This document shows, piece after piece, positions 17,558 to 26,652 of a stretch of DNA of 57,202 bases. Positions within the stretch are counted from its first letter, which is position 1; every line of letters starts with the position of its first letter. The stretch comes from Phyllobacterium calauticae. GTDB taxonomy: Bacteria; Pseudomonadota; Alphaproteobacteria; Rhizobiales; Rhizobiaceae. The stretch lies in contig NZ_JAGENB010000014.1 in assembly GCF_019991125.1 (NCBI RefSeq), positions 1 to 57,202 of the forward strand, in the 5' to 3' direction. A model generated the notes under the pieces. It ran no database searches, was not told the origin of the DNA, and saw only the letters and a list, made by a program, of their open reading frames with translations. Made by a program: the position numbers and the translations under genes.

Positions 17558-18106
17558 ATGAAGGTCAGCCGAGAACAGATGGCCGAGAACCGTCGCCGCA
17601 TCCTGGACGTCGCCAGCCGGTTGTTTAAGGACAAGGGGTTCGATGCGGTCAGCGTCGCAGAAGTGATGAAAGCGGCTGGCCTGACCCATGGCGGATTCTA
17701 TGGCCATTTCGGTTCAAAGGACGATCTGGTCGCCCAGACACTCGCGCATTCGCTCGCCGCAGACAGTTTTGGAGGCAGCGAGTTCAGCGATTTCGTCCGC
17801 TCCTATCTGGCGCCTCGTCACCGTGACAATCCGGCCAATGGCTGCCCCACTGCTGGCTTGGCCGCAGCAATTCGTCACCAGACGCCTGCAGCGCGCGCAG
17901 CCATGACAGATGGTCTTCGTGCACAGATCATCCGGATCGAGAAGGCCCTCCCGGAGCAAGGTGCAGCCGACAAGCGCCGTGCAGCAATCGGAAGCTGGGC
18001 GGCAATGGTCGGAGCAGTCATTCTCGCCAGGGCGGTCGACGATCTTAAATTGTCCGGTGAGGTTCTTGAGCAGACTCGCGCCTGGATCGATGCCCGTGTC
18101 GAATAG
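17558..18106 (+). CDS. TetR/AcrR-family transcriptional regulator
   Basis: 182 residues with an N-terminal HTH (NRRRILDVASRLFKDKGFDA, then EVMKAAGLTHGGFYGHFGSKDDL). The C-terminal domain carries the NGCPTAGLAAAIR segment also seen, in related form, in the TetR at 7054-7647. ATG 17558 has GGAG 10 nt upstream; an in-frame TTG lies two codons earlier. It is divergent from the SDR/OYE/QOR operon and is its probable repressor. Members of this group often control OYE-type or quinone-responsive genes. Confidence 0.87.
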   Translation: MKVSREQMAENRRRILDVASRLFKDKGFDAVSVAEVMKAAGLTHGGFYGHFGSKDDLVAQTLAHSLAADSFGGSEFSDFVRSYLAPRHRDNPANGCPTAGLAAAIRHQTPAARAAMTDGLRAQIIRIEKALPEQGAADKRRAAIGSWAAMVGAVILARAVDDLKLSGEVLEQTRAWIDARVE

Positions 18107-18332
18107 ACCGCGGGGATCAGAAAGTGCGCATTCAGAGCACCTGATCCGGTAGGGGGCGATGGCCCACTTCAATGAGGAAAGGTCTACACTGAGGCATCGG
18201 GTCCATTGTCGCCCCTATGTCAGACCATCTAGGCGATCGCAGAACTCAACCGAGAGAAACAATGTATTTGGGACCCAGGACATAAACGTCCGCTTCGGGG
18301 AAACGAGCCAACCCGACGTGATGGCTGAGATC

Positions 18333-18460
18333 GGACGCGAAGCAGCCGTTTGTTTGGCTCCCTTTTGGTGTAGGACAAAGGATCTACGTTGATTGTAGAC
18401 CTCTAGACTACAATCAAAACGCCCGAAACTTCCCTATTATCGGCGTTTACAAAGGAACGC
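18333..18460 (+). repeat. Dispersed intergenic repeat, copy B, with palindrome
   Basis: Homologous to 5409-5555. It holds a GCGAAGCAGCCG block and TTTGTTTGGC, then a longer perfect dyad TTGATTGTAG-N9-CTACAATCAA (18389-18417), then AAAACGCCCGAAACT and ACAAAGGAA in the same order as copy A. The dyad is preserved and even extended relative to copy A while the spacer differs, which suggests selection on the inverted arms. No coding content. The rest of the 18107-18507 gap holds nothing recognisable. Confidence 0.55.
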
Positions 18461-18507
18461 CTCAATGCGCCATATTTAGAAAAACTCATATTATACATGG
18501 GTTGTTA

Positions 18508-20184
18508 TCAGCAGAATCCCTTTACCTGCTTATCGGCAGGATGAACAAGTCGCCCCTGAAAGAATGTAGCCAGGACCTTTGTGCCGGCAATTTCTTCAGG
18601 GGACACCTCGGTCAGATCGCGATCGAGCACAATCAGATCGGCAGAAAGGCCAACGGCCAATTGGCCGGTTTTCTCGCCAAGCCGCATGGCCAGGGCAGGG
18701 CTTCTGGTGAAAAGCGGAAGAGCCTGGTGAAGGCTGATGGCCTGATCCGGTGCGTGGACACCGGGAAATTTTCCGGTGGGGTCGCGGCGTGTGAGCAAGC
18801 CGGAAAGTGCGAGCCACGGATTGATATCCGCAAAGATTGTCAGCCAGTCCGAGCCTACGGCGACGTCTGTACCGGCTTCGAGCAGGCTGCGCACCGGCCA
18901 GGTCGAGGCGTAACGCTGATCGCCGACGATCCTTTTATGGGTGAGACTTGCACTGCTGGGAAACCACAAGGGCGGGTTGAGGTCGGCAAGGATATTCAGC
19001 TTCGACAGACGCGCGATATCGTCAGGCCGAATGAACTGGCCATGCGCGATGTGATGCTGCGGACCGTGGGGGCCATTTGTTCGTCGAACCGCTTCGACCG
19101 CGTCGATAACCGTGAGAATAGCACGGTCTCCTATGGCATGTACCTTGACACTAAGCCCCAGCCTGTCGAAGCGCGCAATTTCCTCTTCCAGCTCCTCGGG
19201 TGAAAGAGCCATGGCACCGCGATGATCCGGCAGGACATCGGGATCATCGGACGGGTAAGGGTCGATCATGGCTGCCGTACGCAGGGAGGGAACACCGTCA
19301 AGAAAAATCTTGGCTGCGCCGGCGATCATATGTTCCCCGCAAATGTTCCGGTGTTCGGCCAGAAGGCGTTCGGCCGCCGCCGAATCATAGCCTGGACACG
19401 TACTGCTCAGCGCGAGCGTAAACCCGGCCCAGCACGTCAGGCGGCCCTGATCGTCCAGGGCACGAAATGTGTTCAGCATGTCTATCGTGCTGCTGGCATC
19501 GCAAAAGCCGGTCATTCCCACACTGTTGAACAATGCAACAGCCTTTCCGGCGACATCGATCGTCTGCTGCGGGGTAAGGGCTGGAATTTTGTCCTGCACG
19601 AGCCATGCTGCCGTTTCGTGGAGCAGGCCGGTTGCCTGGCCGCCCGCCCTGACGATCTCGCCGTCCGGTGGGTTGGGGGTATCTGCGACGATACCGGCGC
19701 GGGCCAAGGCCACCGAATTGGCAAAGATGCCGTGTCCGCTGACATGTTCAAGGACGACAGGCCGTCCATTGCTGACGGCATCGAGCATGTGTAAACCTTC
19801 GACGCCGAGGCGCTGCATGTCCACCAGTGCTGATGGACCGAACGCACTGCCGGCAATCCATTCGCGTTCGCCTGCATCGAGGGCGGCAAGCCGGATATGT
19901 TCAAGCACGGCCGCAAAATCGTCGGTCGGCTCAAGCGGGGTGCTGTACAGTTTGACGATCATGCCCGGCAGCGCATGGAGATGAAAATCAATGAGACCGG
20001 GCATTGCAAAACGGCCTTGCAGGTCAAACACTTCGGTTGTTTCATCGATCAAGGACTGCATGTCGTGCAGTCGGCCGAGCGCAAGTATTTTGCCGTCCCG
20101 CCCGAAGGCGATGGCGTCAACAACGCTGGCGGCCGTATCGAGCGTATGAATTATGCCGTTATACAATATCCGTCCGGCCGTCAT
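18508..20184 (-). CDS. YtcJ-type metal-dependent amidohydrolase
   Basis: 558-residue amidohydrolase-superfamily protein. The metal-binding FHLH is near residue 68, the mid-protein metal Lys is probably in AAKIFLDGVPS, the histidines lie in VHAIGDRAI and HHIAHGQF, and the terminal Asp in AVGSDW. The length and C-terminal composite beta-sandwich match the YtcJ/LAF group, which hydrolyses N-acyl or formamide-like amide bonds; specificity is diverse. It is the last gene of a nine-gene leftward operon, 22 bp after the GMC gene. A role in releasing an amine from an N-acyl intermediate would suit the operon but is inference. Confidence 0.85.
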   Translation of the reverse strand: MTAGRILYNGIIHTLDTAASVVDAIAFGRDGKILALGRLHDMQSLIDETTEVFDLQGRFAMPGLIDFHLHALPGMIVKLYSTPLEPTDDFAAVLEHIRLAALDAGEREWIAGSAFGPSALVDMQRLGVEGLHMLDAVSNGRPVVLEHVSGHGIFANSVALARAGIVADTPNPPDGEIVRAGGQATGLLHETAAWLVQDKIPALTPQQTIDVAGKAVALFNSVGMTGFCDASSTIDMLNTFRALDDQGRLTCWAGFTLALSSTCPGYDSAAAERLLAEHRNICGEHMIAGAAKIFLDGVPSLRTAAMIDPYPSDDPDVLPDHRGAMALSPEELEEEIARFDRLGLSVKVHAIGDRAILTVIDAVEAVRRTNGPHGPQHHIAHGQFIRPDDIARLSKLNILADLNPPLWFPSSASLTHKRIVGDQRYASTWPVRSLLEAGTDVAVGSDWLTIFADINPWLALSGLLTRRDPTGKFPGVHAPDQAISLHQALPLFTRSPALAMRLGEKTGQLAVGLSADLIVLDRDLTEVSPEEIAGTKVLATFFQGRLVHPADKQVKGFC

Positions 20185-20206
20185 GCTTCTATTCTCCTTC
20201 GCGGGA

Positions 20207-21802
20207 TCATGATTGGCCGTTGTCCCGTGCGAGGAGGAAATCGGCACAACGTTCAGCGATCATGATGCAAGGGGCATTGGTGTTGCCGCTGACAAGGGTT
20301 GGCATGACCGAGGCATCGGAAATGCGCAGGCGCGGCACGCCAATGACCCTCAACCTGTTGTCCACGACCGACAGCGGGTCATTCCCCATCTTGCAGGTGC
20401 CAGCCGGATGATAGACCGTCTTGGCCATAGAGCGGGCGTGTTGCACCAGTTGCGTATCGCTTTCCGCCCCTGGCCCAGGTAAAAATTCGCGGAAACCCAG
20501 GGCACGCATGGAGGGCGCTGCCAGAATGCGGCGGCCCAGCCGGATGCCCCGCACGAGCGTGTCGACATCGTCCTGATGCGTCAGGTTGTTGCCGATAAAG
20601 ACAATCGGGTCCTGCGGATCAGGGCTGCGCAGCGAAACCTTGCCACGCGATAGCGGACGCAGGATGCAGGGATTGATCGACACACCGTGTCCTTCCATCT
20701 GTCCGCGCATTGCGTCGCCGACAAGCGCTGGTGTGACATGGAACTGGATGTCGGGTCTGCCTTTGCCGGACGTATCGACAAAGCCGCCGGTTTCCACGAC
20801 ATTCGATGTCAACAGGCCGGATCGGGTGACGATGTATTGCAGGCCATTTGCGATGGCGCGAAAGCCCCGGTCCTGTCCTTTGAGCGAGATGGGACGGTCG
20901 GTCACGCCATATACGGACGCAGTAATGTGATCCTGGAAGTTTTCGCCCACACCCGGAAGGTCGCGCATCACGGTTATGCCATGCTGCAGCAACTCCGCGC
21001 CAGGGCCGATGCCCGAGAGCATCAGCAGTTTGGGTGTGGCCAGTGCACCCGCGCTCAGGACAACTTCCTCCTTGGCGCGCGCACTGTCCAAGGCGCCGCC
21101 GCGCGTGCGGTAGCGAATGCCAACAGCCGCGCCATTTTCAAGAATGAGGCCATGCGCTTCACTTTCCGTGCGGATGGTCAGCAAAGGCGATTTCAGGACT
21201 GCCTTCAGAAAAGTCGCGGCTGTGGAGGCGCGCTTCTGGTTGTACGTTGTTGTCTGATAGAAACCGATACCCTCCTGCGTCACGCCGTTGAAATCGGCGG
21301 TGTAGGGCAAGCCCGCTTCCTGTGCTGCGCGCACGAAAGCCGAGCTGATGGGATGGCGATGGCGCGGTTCGGATACTTTCAACTCGCCGCCTGTGCCATG
21401 GAATGCATCTGAAAACGTTTCATTGTCTTCCGAGCGGCGGAAGACCGGCAAAACCTCGCTGTAACCCCAGCCTGTGCAGCCCAGATCGCGCCACGTATCG
21501 TAGTCTTCCGCCTGCCCGCGAATATAGATCATCGCGTTGACGGAGGAGCCGCCGCCAAGCGTGCGCCCTTGCGGGACCGTGAGCACCCGGCCATTGGCGC
21601 CGGGCTCCGGTTCGGTCTGGTACATCCATGTTCGTTTCGTGCCGAGAACGCGAACGAAAGTAGCGGGAATATGGACGAATGGCGTGTTGTCGCGCGCCCC
21701 GGCTTCAAGCAGCAGCACGCTCTTGCCGGCCGTCACCAGCCGGTTCGCCAGAACACAACCCGACGATCCTGCGCCAACGACAATATAGTCATAGGATTGC
21801 AC
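20207..21802 (-). CDS. GMC-family alcohol oxidoreductase
   Basis: 531-residue FAD-dependent glucose-methanol-choline oxidoreductase, closest in layout to choline dehydrogenase-like enzymes. The dinucleotide motif VVGAGSSGCVLANRL is at the N-terminus, the GMC signature GGGSSVNAMIYIRG at about residues 84-97, and the catalytic region with HPAGTCKMG and SGNTNAPCIMIAERCA at the C-terminus. It oxidises a primary alcohol to an aldehyde; the gene just upstream in the operon encodes an aldehyde dehydrogenase, so the pair would carry alcohol to acid. Start ATG 21802 follows GAGGAGG. The substrate is unknown. Confidence 0.9.
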   Translation of the reverse strand: MQSYDYIVVGAGSSGCVLANRLVTAGKSVLLLEAGARDNTPFVHIPATFVRVLGTKRTWMYQTEPEPGANGRVLTVPQGRTLGGGSSVNAMIYIRGQAEDYDTWRDLGCTGWGYSEVLPVFRRSEDNETFSDAFHGTGGELKVSEPRHRHPISSAFVRAAQEAGLPYTADFNGVTQEGIGFYQTTTYNQKRASTAATFLKAVLKSPLLTIRTESEAHGLILENGAAVGIRYRTRGGALDSARAKEEVVLSAGALATPKLLMLSGIGPGAELLQHGITVMRDLPGVGENFQDHITASVYGVTDRPISLKGQDRGFRAIANGLQYIVTRSGLLTSNVVETGGFVDTSGKGRPDIQFHVTPALVGDAMRGQMEGHGVSINPCILRPLSRGKVSLRSPDPQDPIVFIGNNLTHQDDVDTLVRGIRLGRRILAAPSMRALGFREFLPGPGAESDTQLVQHARSMAKTVYHPAGTCKMGNDPLSVVDNRLRVIGVPRLRISDASVMPTLVSGNTNAPCIMIAERCADFLLARDNGQS

Positions 21803-21835
21803 CGGGATTCCTCCTCCCCGCTAAATTTGACTTGC

Positions 21836-23266
21836 TTAGGCTCCGATATGGCTGATGAATTTCACGGTCATGAACGCATCGAGGCTTTCCGCGCCGCCCT
21901 CGCTGCCGTAGCCGCTCTCCTTGATGCCGCCGAAGGGTGTTTCTGCCGCTGCAATGCCGAAATGGTTGATCGACACCATGCCCGCCTGCAGCTCATCCGA
22001 GAACCGGTTGGCGGTCGCAAGCGAGCGGGTGAAGGCAAAAGCCGCGAGGCCGAAGTCAAGCCGGTTGCTGCGCGCGATTGCCTCGTCGACGGATGCGACC
22101 TTCGCCAATGCGGCGATGGGACCGAAAGGCTCGTCATTCATGATGCGCGCGCTTTCGGGGACATTCGACAATACCGTCGGCTCGAAAAAGAAGCCGGCAT
22201 TACCGGCCCGGCGCCCGCCGCAATCCAGATGTGCGCCTGCGGCAATCGCATCCTCGACAAAGCCGTCCATGGCGTCGAGCCGGCGCGGATTGGCCAGCGG
22301 GCCCATCTGCGTCGCCGCGTCAAGCCCATCGCCGATCTTCAGGTGTTGAGTTGCTGCGACAAAGGCCGTGCGAAACGCGTCGTACACGGGCGCTTCAATA
22401 TAGAAGCGGGTTGGCGATGCGCACACCTGCCCGGCATTGCGGAATTTGAGCATGACGCCAAGACGGACGGCAGCCTCGATATCCGCGTCTTCGGCGACGA
22501 TGAAGGGTGCATGTCCGCCCAGTTCCATTGTCGCGCGTTTGACGCCAGCAGCAGCCAATGCGCCCAGATGCTTGCCGACGGGCACCGAGCCGGTAAAGGA
22601 AATCTTGCGGATGACCGGCGATGCGATCAGATACTCGGATACTTCCGCGGGAACGCCGAAGACGATGTTGATGACACCATCGGGCACGCCAGCATCCTGA
22701 AATGCACGGGCGAGCTCAATACAGGCCGACGGGGTTTCCTCGGGCGGTTTGGCGATGATCGAACATCCGGCGGCCAGGGCTGCAGAGATTTTGCGCACCA
22801 GCTGGTTGACGGGGAAATTCCAGGGTGAAAAAGCGGCAACCGGGCCGACTGGCTCCCTGATCACCATCTGGCGCGCGCCGGGGATGCGGGAGGGAATGAC
22901 GCGGCCATAGGTGCGGCGCCCTTCTTCCGCATGCCATTCGACATGTTCCGGTGCGGCGTTGGCTTCACCGCGGGCTTCGGCCAGCGGCTTGCCCTGTTCA
23001 CGAACCATGTGGTGCGCAATCGCATCGGCCCGCTCGCGCAGAAGCGCGGCAGCGCGTTGCATGATCTTGGCCCGTTCCAGCGCTGTCATCTTGCGCCATG
23101 TTTGAAAACCTTTGGCGGCAGCCGCGAGGGCGTCATCGAGATCGGCCTTTTCACAGAAGGGCAAGCGGGCGATTGTCTGACCGGTTGCAGGATTCCTGAC
23201 GTCGCCCGCCCGGGTTCCGGAGGGCGCACGCCAGGTGCCGTCAATCAGGAGTGGTTTATCCAGCAT
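21836..23266 (-). CDS. NAD(P)-dependent aldehyde dehydrogenase (SSADH-like)
   Basis: 476-residue aldehyde dehydrogenase of the succinate-semialdehyde/glycolaldehyde group: SPWNFPVNQLVRK, the coenzyme loop FTGSVPVGK, catalytic Glu in MELGGHAPF, catalytic Cys in GQVCASPTRF, and the conserved ETPFGGIKESGYG near the end. It is full length and intact, unlike the gabD-like gene at 53575. ATG 23266 has GAGGAAAG upstream and overlaps the preceding FMN-oxidoreductase gene by 11 bp. It probably oxidises the aldehyde made by the neighbouring GMC enzyme or the aminotransferase. Confidence 0.9.
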   Translation of the reverse strand: MLDKPLLIDGTWRAPSGTRAGDVRNPATGQTIARLPFCEKADLDDALAAAAKGFQTWRKMTALERAKIMQRAAALLRERADAIAHHMVREQGKPLAEARGEANAAPEHVEWHAEEGRRTYGRVIPSRIPGARQMVIREPVGPVAAFSPWNFPVNQLVRKISAALAAGCSIIAKPPEETPSACIELARAFQDAGVPDGVINIVFGVPAEVSEYLIASPVIRKISFTGSVPVGKHLGALAAAGVKRATMELGGHAPFIVAEDADIEAAVRLGVMLKFRNAGQVCASPTRFYIEAPVYDAFRTAFVAATQHLKIGDGLDAATQMGPLANPRRLDAMDGFVEDAIAAGAHLDCGGRRAGNAGFFFEPTVLSNVPESARIMNDEPFGPIAALAKVASVDEAIARSNRLDFGLAAFAFTRSLATANRFSDELQAGMVSINHFGIAAAETPFGGIKESGYGSEGGAESLDAFMTVKFISHIGA

Positions 23267-24248
23267 GAAGTTTTCTTTCCTCGTTTTCATTGGGAACGGG
23301 CCGGGGCAGGGCGGCTACGGTTGCCGCATATTCGAGTGCTATCCGCTTCACGATGTCTGCAGCGGGTAGAATGTCCGAAACCAGGCCAGCGCTCTGGCCT
23401 GCCTCAAGCTTGCCCATTTGCGTGTCGCCGCCGAAGGCCGCAGCTTTCAGGGAGGCGGTTTGGAAAAATTCGCGTCGTATATTTTCTGCCGTGCCATGGC
23501 GTTCGATTTCCGCCATGCGATCGGCAAAGACATTGCGAAGCACACGGATCATGCCGAGGTCGCGGCCCACGACAACCGTATCGCCGATGCGCGCCTGCAG
23601 CAGACAGTCCTTGTAGGCGTCATGAAGCCGGGCTTCGCGCGACGCCATGAAACGTGTGCCGAACTGTGCCGCGCCCGCGCCGAGCGACAGGGCCGCTGCC
23701 AGCCCCTGGCCATCGGTAAAACCGCCGCTGAGCACAAGCGGCATGTGCGGAACAGCCTTGGCGATCGCGCGCCCAAGCACCAATGTCGAAACCAGATCCG
23801 GCGGCGGATGACCCCCAGCCTCGCCGCCCACGGCGATCAGTCCGTCAACACCGGCATCGGCTGCCTTGCGGGCGTGGTCCTCGCCAGCAACGACGTGGAG
23901 GCATATCGTGCCAAGTGGTTTGAAACGATGCAGATATTTTCCCGGGCCACCCTGCGATGCAATGAGGACCGGGACCCGCTTTTCAACAAGCAGATCGATT
24001 ATTTCATCGGCACCTTTGCGGTAGAGCGGCAAATTGACGGCGAAAGGCCGGGCAGTGCCCGCCCGCACCTCGTCGATTGCTGCGGCCAGATCGTCGCGAT
24101 ACATCGGCCCGGCGGCAATGACGCCAAGCCCGCCCGCCTGCGAGACGGCAAGTGGAAGTGCTGCGTTGGAGGAAGCCCACGACATGCCGGCCTGAATGAT
24201 TGGCAGGTCAATACCAAGAAGCCGGGTGACGGATGTTTCTATGCGCAT
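23256..24248 (-). CDS. FMN oxidoreductase, nitronate monooxygenase family
   Basis: 330-residue flavoprotein of the NMO/2-nitropropane dioxygenase-like family: PIIQAGMSWAS at the N-terminus, FMN-phosphate segments AVGGEAGGHPP and LSGGFTDGQGLAAALSLGA, and GTRFMAS. Family members include nitronate monooxygenases and NADH:quinone or enoyl reductases, so the reaction cannot be fixed. ATG 24248 is chosen because it starts the conserved TRLLGIDLPIIQ region. It lies between the acyl-CoA ligase and the aldehyde dehydrogenase genes, with which it overlaps or nearly so. Confidence 0.85.
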   Translation of the reverse strand: MRIETSVTRLLGIDLPIIQAGMSWASSNAALPLAVSQAGGLGVIAAGPMYRDDLAAAIDEVRAGTARPFAVNLPLYRKGADEIIDLLVEKRVPVLIASQGGPGKYLHRFKPLGTICLHVVAGEDHARKAADAGVDGLIAVGGEAGGHPPPDLVSTLVLGRAIAKAVPHMPLVLSGGFTDGQGLAAALSLGAGAAQFGTRFMASREARLHDAYKDCLLQARIGDTVVVGRDLGMIRVLRNVFADRMAEIERHGTAENIRREFFQTASLKAAAFGGDTQMGKLEAGQSAGLVSDILPAADIVKRIALEYAATVAALPRPVPNENEERKLHAG

Positions 24249-24258
24249 GGGGACCACC

Positions 24259-25881
24259 TCACAGGCCGAGAAGCGTGCGAGCATGTTCCGCAAGCTGCTT
24301 CTTCTGGATCTTGGCGCTGGCGGTCATGCCGATGGTCTCGAAGCCGTCCACGATCCATATGTGGCGCGGCACCTTGAAACCCGCCATTTCGCCCTTTGAC
24401 CATTGCATGATCTCGTCAGCGGTTGCAGTCACCCCATCATTGAGAATGATGAAAGCGGCGGTTACCTCGACGAGGCGCTCGTCGGGAACGCCGACAACGG
24501 CGGCCTGCCGGATGGCGGGATTGCGATGCAGCACGTTTTCGACATCGGCGGGAGAGACATTTTCTCCGCCGACACGCACGATATCCTTGACGCGGCCAAG
24601 AAAGGTCAGGCGGCCCGCATCATCGCATTGCCCAAGATCGCCGGTCGAAAGCCACCCGTCCGCGTCGAGCGCGGCAGCGGTTTCCTCCGGCTTGTTGAAA
24701 TAGCCTTGCATGACATTCCAGCCATGCACCAGAATTTCACCCGGTTGACCTGCCGGAGCCTCGCCTCCATCCGCCGTGCGAATGCGGACGCTGACACCGG
24801 ACTGTATGCGCATGGCGGCGCTGACCCGGATTTCCGCCGCTTCCCAGAAACAGGACTGCGCCACATTGGGCGATGCTTCGGAAAGGCCGTAACCAACCAC
24901 GCATTCGCGCGCGCCGAGCTCATCAATGACGCGGCGAACGATGGTTGGCGATGCGGCAAGCCATGCGCCGCGCAGGACAAGTTTTCGCGCGGGCAGGTCC
25001 GGATGATTGAGGAGCATCAAGGCCATGGTGTCATTGCCGGAAAAATGCGTGCATTTTTCGACCTCCATCAGCCGGAGGGCTTCGCCGGGTTCAAAACGGT
25101 CCATGCTCACCAATGTTGCCATCTGCTGCAGGGCTGAAAGAATCGACAATGTTGTACCCGCCACGTGGAAAAAGGGCCGGGCGCTGTGAAAGCGGTCGGC
25201 AGGGCGCAGCCCCATCCGCAGGCCAGAAAAATAGGCATTCGCCAACATGTTGCGATGAGTCAGCAAGACGCCCTTGGGAAAGGAGGTCGTGCCGGAGGTG
25301 TACTGTATGAGCAGCGGATCATCCGGTTCTGCAACCGGCAGTTCGAAATTTGAACCATTATTACCGGATTGAATCATTTCCTCCCAGCCGATGGCGCAGG
25401 CTGGAATGTCTGTCCCGATGACGATAATCTTGCCAAGGAAGGGCAAGGCAGCATCGGGCAGTGCTTTGTCGATCCCGGGACAGATTTGCCGCAGGAGGGC
25501 AATGAAATCGACCTTCAGGAAACGGTCGCAGGTAATAAGCATTTTGACCTGCGACTGACCCAGCGCATAAGCCATTTCTGAAGCGACAAAACGGGTGTTG
25601 ACGGGAACCGTCACCGCGCCGATCGAACCGAGCGCCAAAAATGTCGCCACCCAGCGCACCGAATTGCCAAGACACAGGCCGACATGGTCTCCCTTGCGCA
25701 CACCTTGAGCATGCATCCCCTTGCGAATGATTGCCACGTCCTTGGCAAGCCGGTCATAGGTGATACGGCCGTCACTAGCGACTATCGCTTCCACATCGGG
25801 AGCGCTGGCCGCCGCACGGGCAAGGGCGGAAGCGACGGTCAATGGACAGATTGCCTTAAGATCGATATCACCCCTGCTCAT
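24259..25881 (-). CDS. AMP-forming acyl-CoA synthetase
   Basis: 540-residue ANL-superfamily ligase: P-loop YTSGTTSFPKG (about residues 185-195), VGYGLSEASPNV, the adenylate-binding STGDLGQCDD, hinge GRVKDIVRVGGENVSP, and the C-terminal lysine region TASAKIQKKQL. Together these activate a carboxylate to its CoA thioester. ATG 25881 has GGAAAGGA upstream and overlaps the enoyl-CoA hydratase end by 14 bp. With a CaiB-type transferase and two crotonase-fold enzymes beside it, the set resembles the caiB/caiC/caiD complement, although these families are broad and carnitine is not implied. Confidence 0.9.
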   Translation of the reverse strand: MSRGDIDLKAICPLTVASALARAAASAPDVEAIVASDGRITYDRLAKDVAIIRKGMHAQGVRKGDHVGLCLGNSVRWVATFLALGSIGAVTVPVNTRFVASEMAYALGQSQVKMLITCDRFLKVDFIALLRQICPGIDKALPDAALPFLGKIIVIGTDIPACAIGWEEMIQSGNNGSNFELPVAEPDDPLLIQYTSGTTSFPKGVLLTHRNMLANAYFSGLRMGLRPADRFHSARPFFHVAGTTLSILSALQQMATLVSMDRFEPGEALRLMEVEKCTHFSGNDTMALMLLNHPDLPARKLVLRGAWLAASPTIVRRVIDELGARECVVGYGLSEASPNVAQSCFWEAAEIRVSAAMRIQSGVSVRIRTADGGEAPAGQPGEILVHGWNVMQGYFNKPEETAAALDADGWLSTGDLGQCDDAGRLTFLGRVKDIVRVGGENVSPADVENVLHRNPAIRQAAVVGVPDERLVEVTAAFIILNDGVTATADEIMQWSKGEMAGFKVPRHIWIVDGFETIGMTASAKIQKKQLAEHARTLLGL

Positions 25882-26650
25882 CGGCAGTCCTTTCCATACC
25901 CATCCGGTCGTTGAATTTTTGAATGCCGTTGCGCCATCCGCCATCGGCAAGACACCGTTCTATGGCCGCCATCTCGATGCGGATGCCATTGCCGAGATCG
26001 GTTTCATGACCGAGGTCGACTGCCTGCTTGGTGAGGGACATGGCAAGCGCGGGCGCGGCTGCTATGCCTGCCGCGATTTCCTGTCCCGTTGCAGCCAGCT
26101 GATCGGGTGGAACGATGCGGGCAACCAACCCTCGCTCATAGGCTTCATCGACCGGCATGGTGCGTCCGGTGAACAGAAGTTCTTTGGCGCGCATCTTGCC
26201 GATAACGCGTTGCAGGCGCTGGGTCGCGCCGACGGTCCCCCATTGCGGTTCGGGAAAGCGGAATGTGGTCAGTTCCGATGCGATGACGAAATCACAGCTC
26301 ATCAGGATTTCGCCGCCGGAGCCGACAACGGGTCCTTGCGTTAGGGCGACGACAGGCTTGCGGCAGCGGGCGATCGCGTCATAGGCGGCGAAGGAAGCGC
26401 GCCTGCGGGCAATCATCCAGGTTTCATCCTTGTCGGCGCGCTCTTTCAGATCGGCGCCAGCGCAAAAGACCGGACCGTTGGCCGAAAGCAGGATGACGAG
26501 CGTCGCATTGTCGGCATCCAGCTGTTCGAAGACCGAGCGCAGTTTGAGGCACATCGGCAAGTTCAAGGCATTGCGCGCCGACGGCCGATTGAGGATGACG
26601 TGGGCTATCGGACCGTCGTGATGGCAGGTGATCGGTGCTGTGGTGTCCAT
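25868..26650 (-). CDS. Enoyl-CoA hydratase/isomerase family protein
   Basis: 260-residue crotonase-fold protein with the oxyanion-hole segments FCAGADLKER and GPVVGSGGEILMSCDFVIA, and the active-site loop FRFPEPQWGTVG. The Glu in that loop suits a hydratase. Start ATG 26650 lies 2 bp after the CoA-transferase stop, within a tightly packed operon. It differs clearly from the second crotonase at 27837-28586, so the two probably act on different intermediates. Confidence 0.88.
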   Translation of the reverse strand: MDTTAPITCHHDGPIAHVILNRPSARNALNLPMCLKLRSVFEQLDADNATLVILLSANGPVFCAGADLKERADKDETWMIARRRASFAAYDAIARCRKPVVALTQGPVVGSGGEILMSCDFVIASELTTFRFPEPQWGTVGATQRLQRVIGKMRAKELLFTGRTMPVDEAYERGLVARIVPPDQLAATGQEIAAGIAAAPALAMSLTKQAVDLGHETDLGNGIRIEMAAIERCLADGGWRNGIQKFNDRMGMERTADEQG

Positions 26651-26652
26651 TG

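Noticed and set aside
18107..18180. GATCAG/CTGATC dyad after the second tetR gene
   Set aside because: Six-base arms with a 20-bp spacer and no T-tract; too weak to call a terminator.
21569..22828. 419-residue rightward open frame
   Set aside because: It runs opposite two well-supported genes (GMC and ALDH) and crosses their boundary, which a real gene would hardly do.
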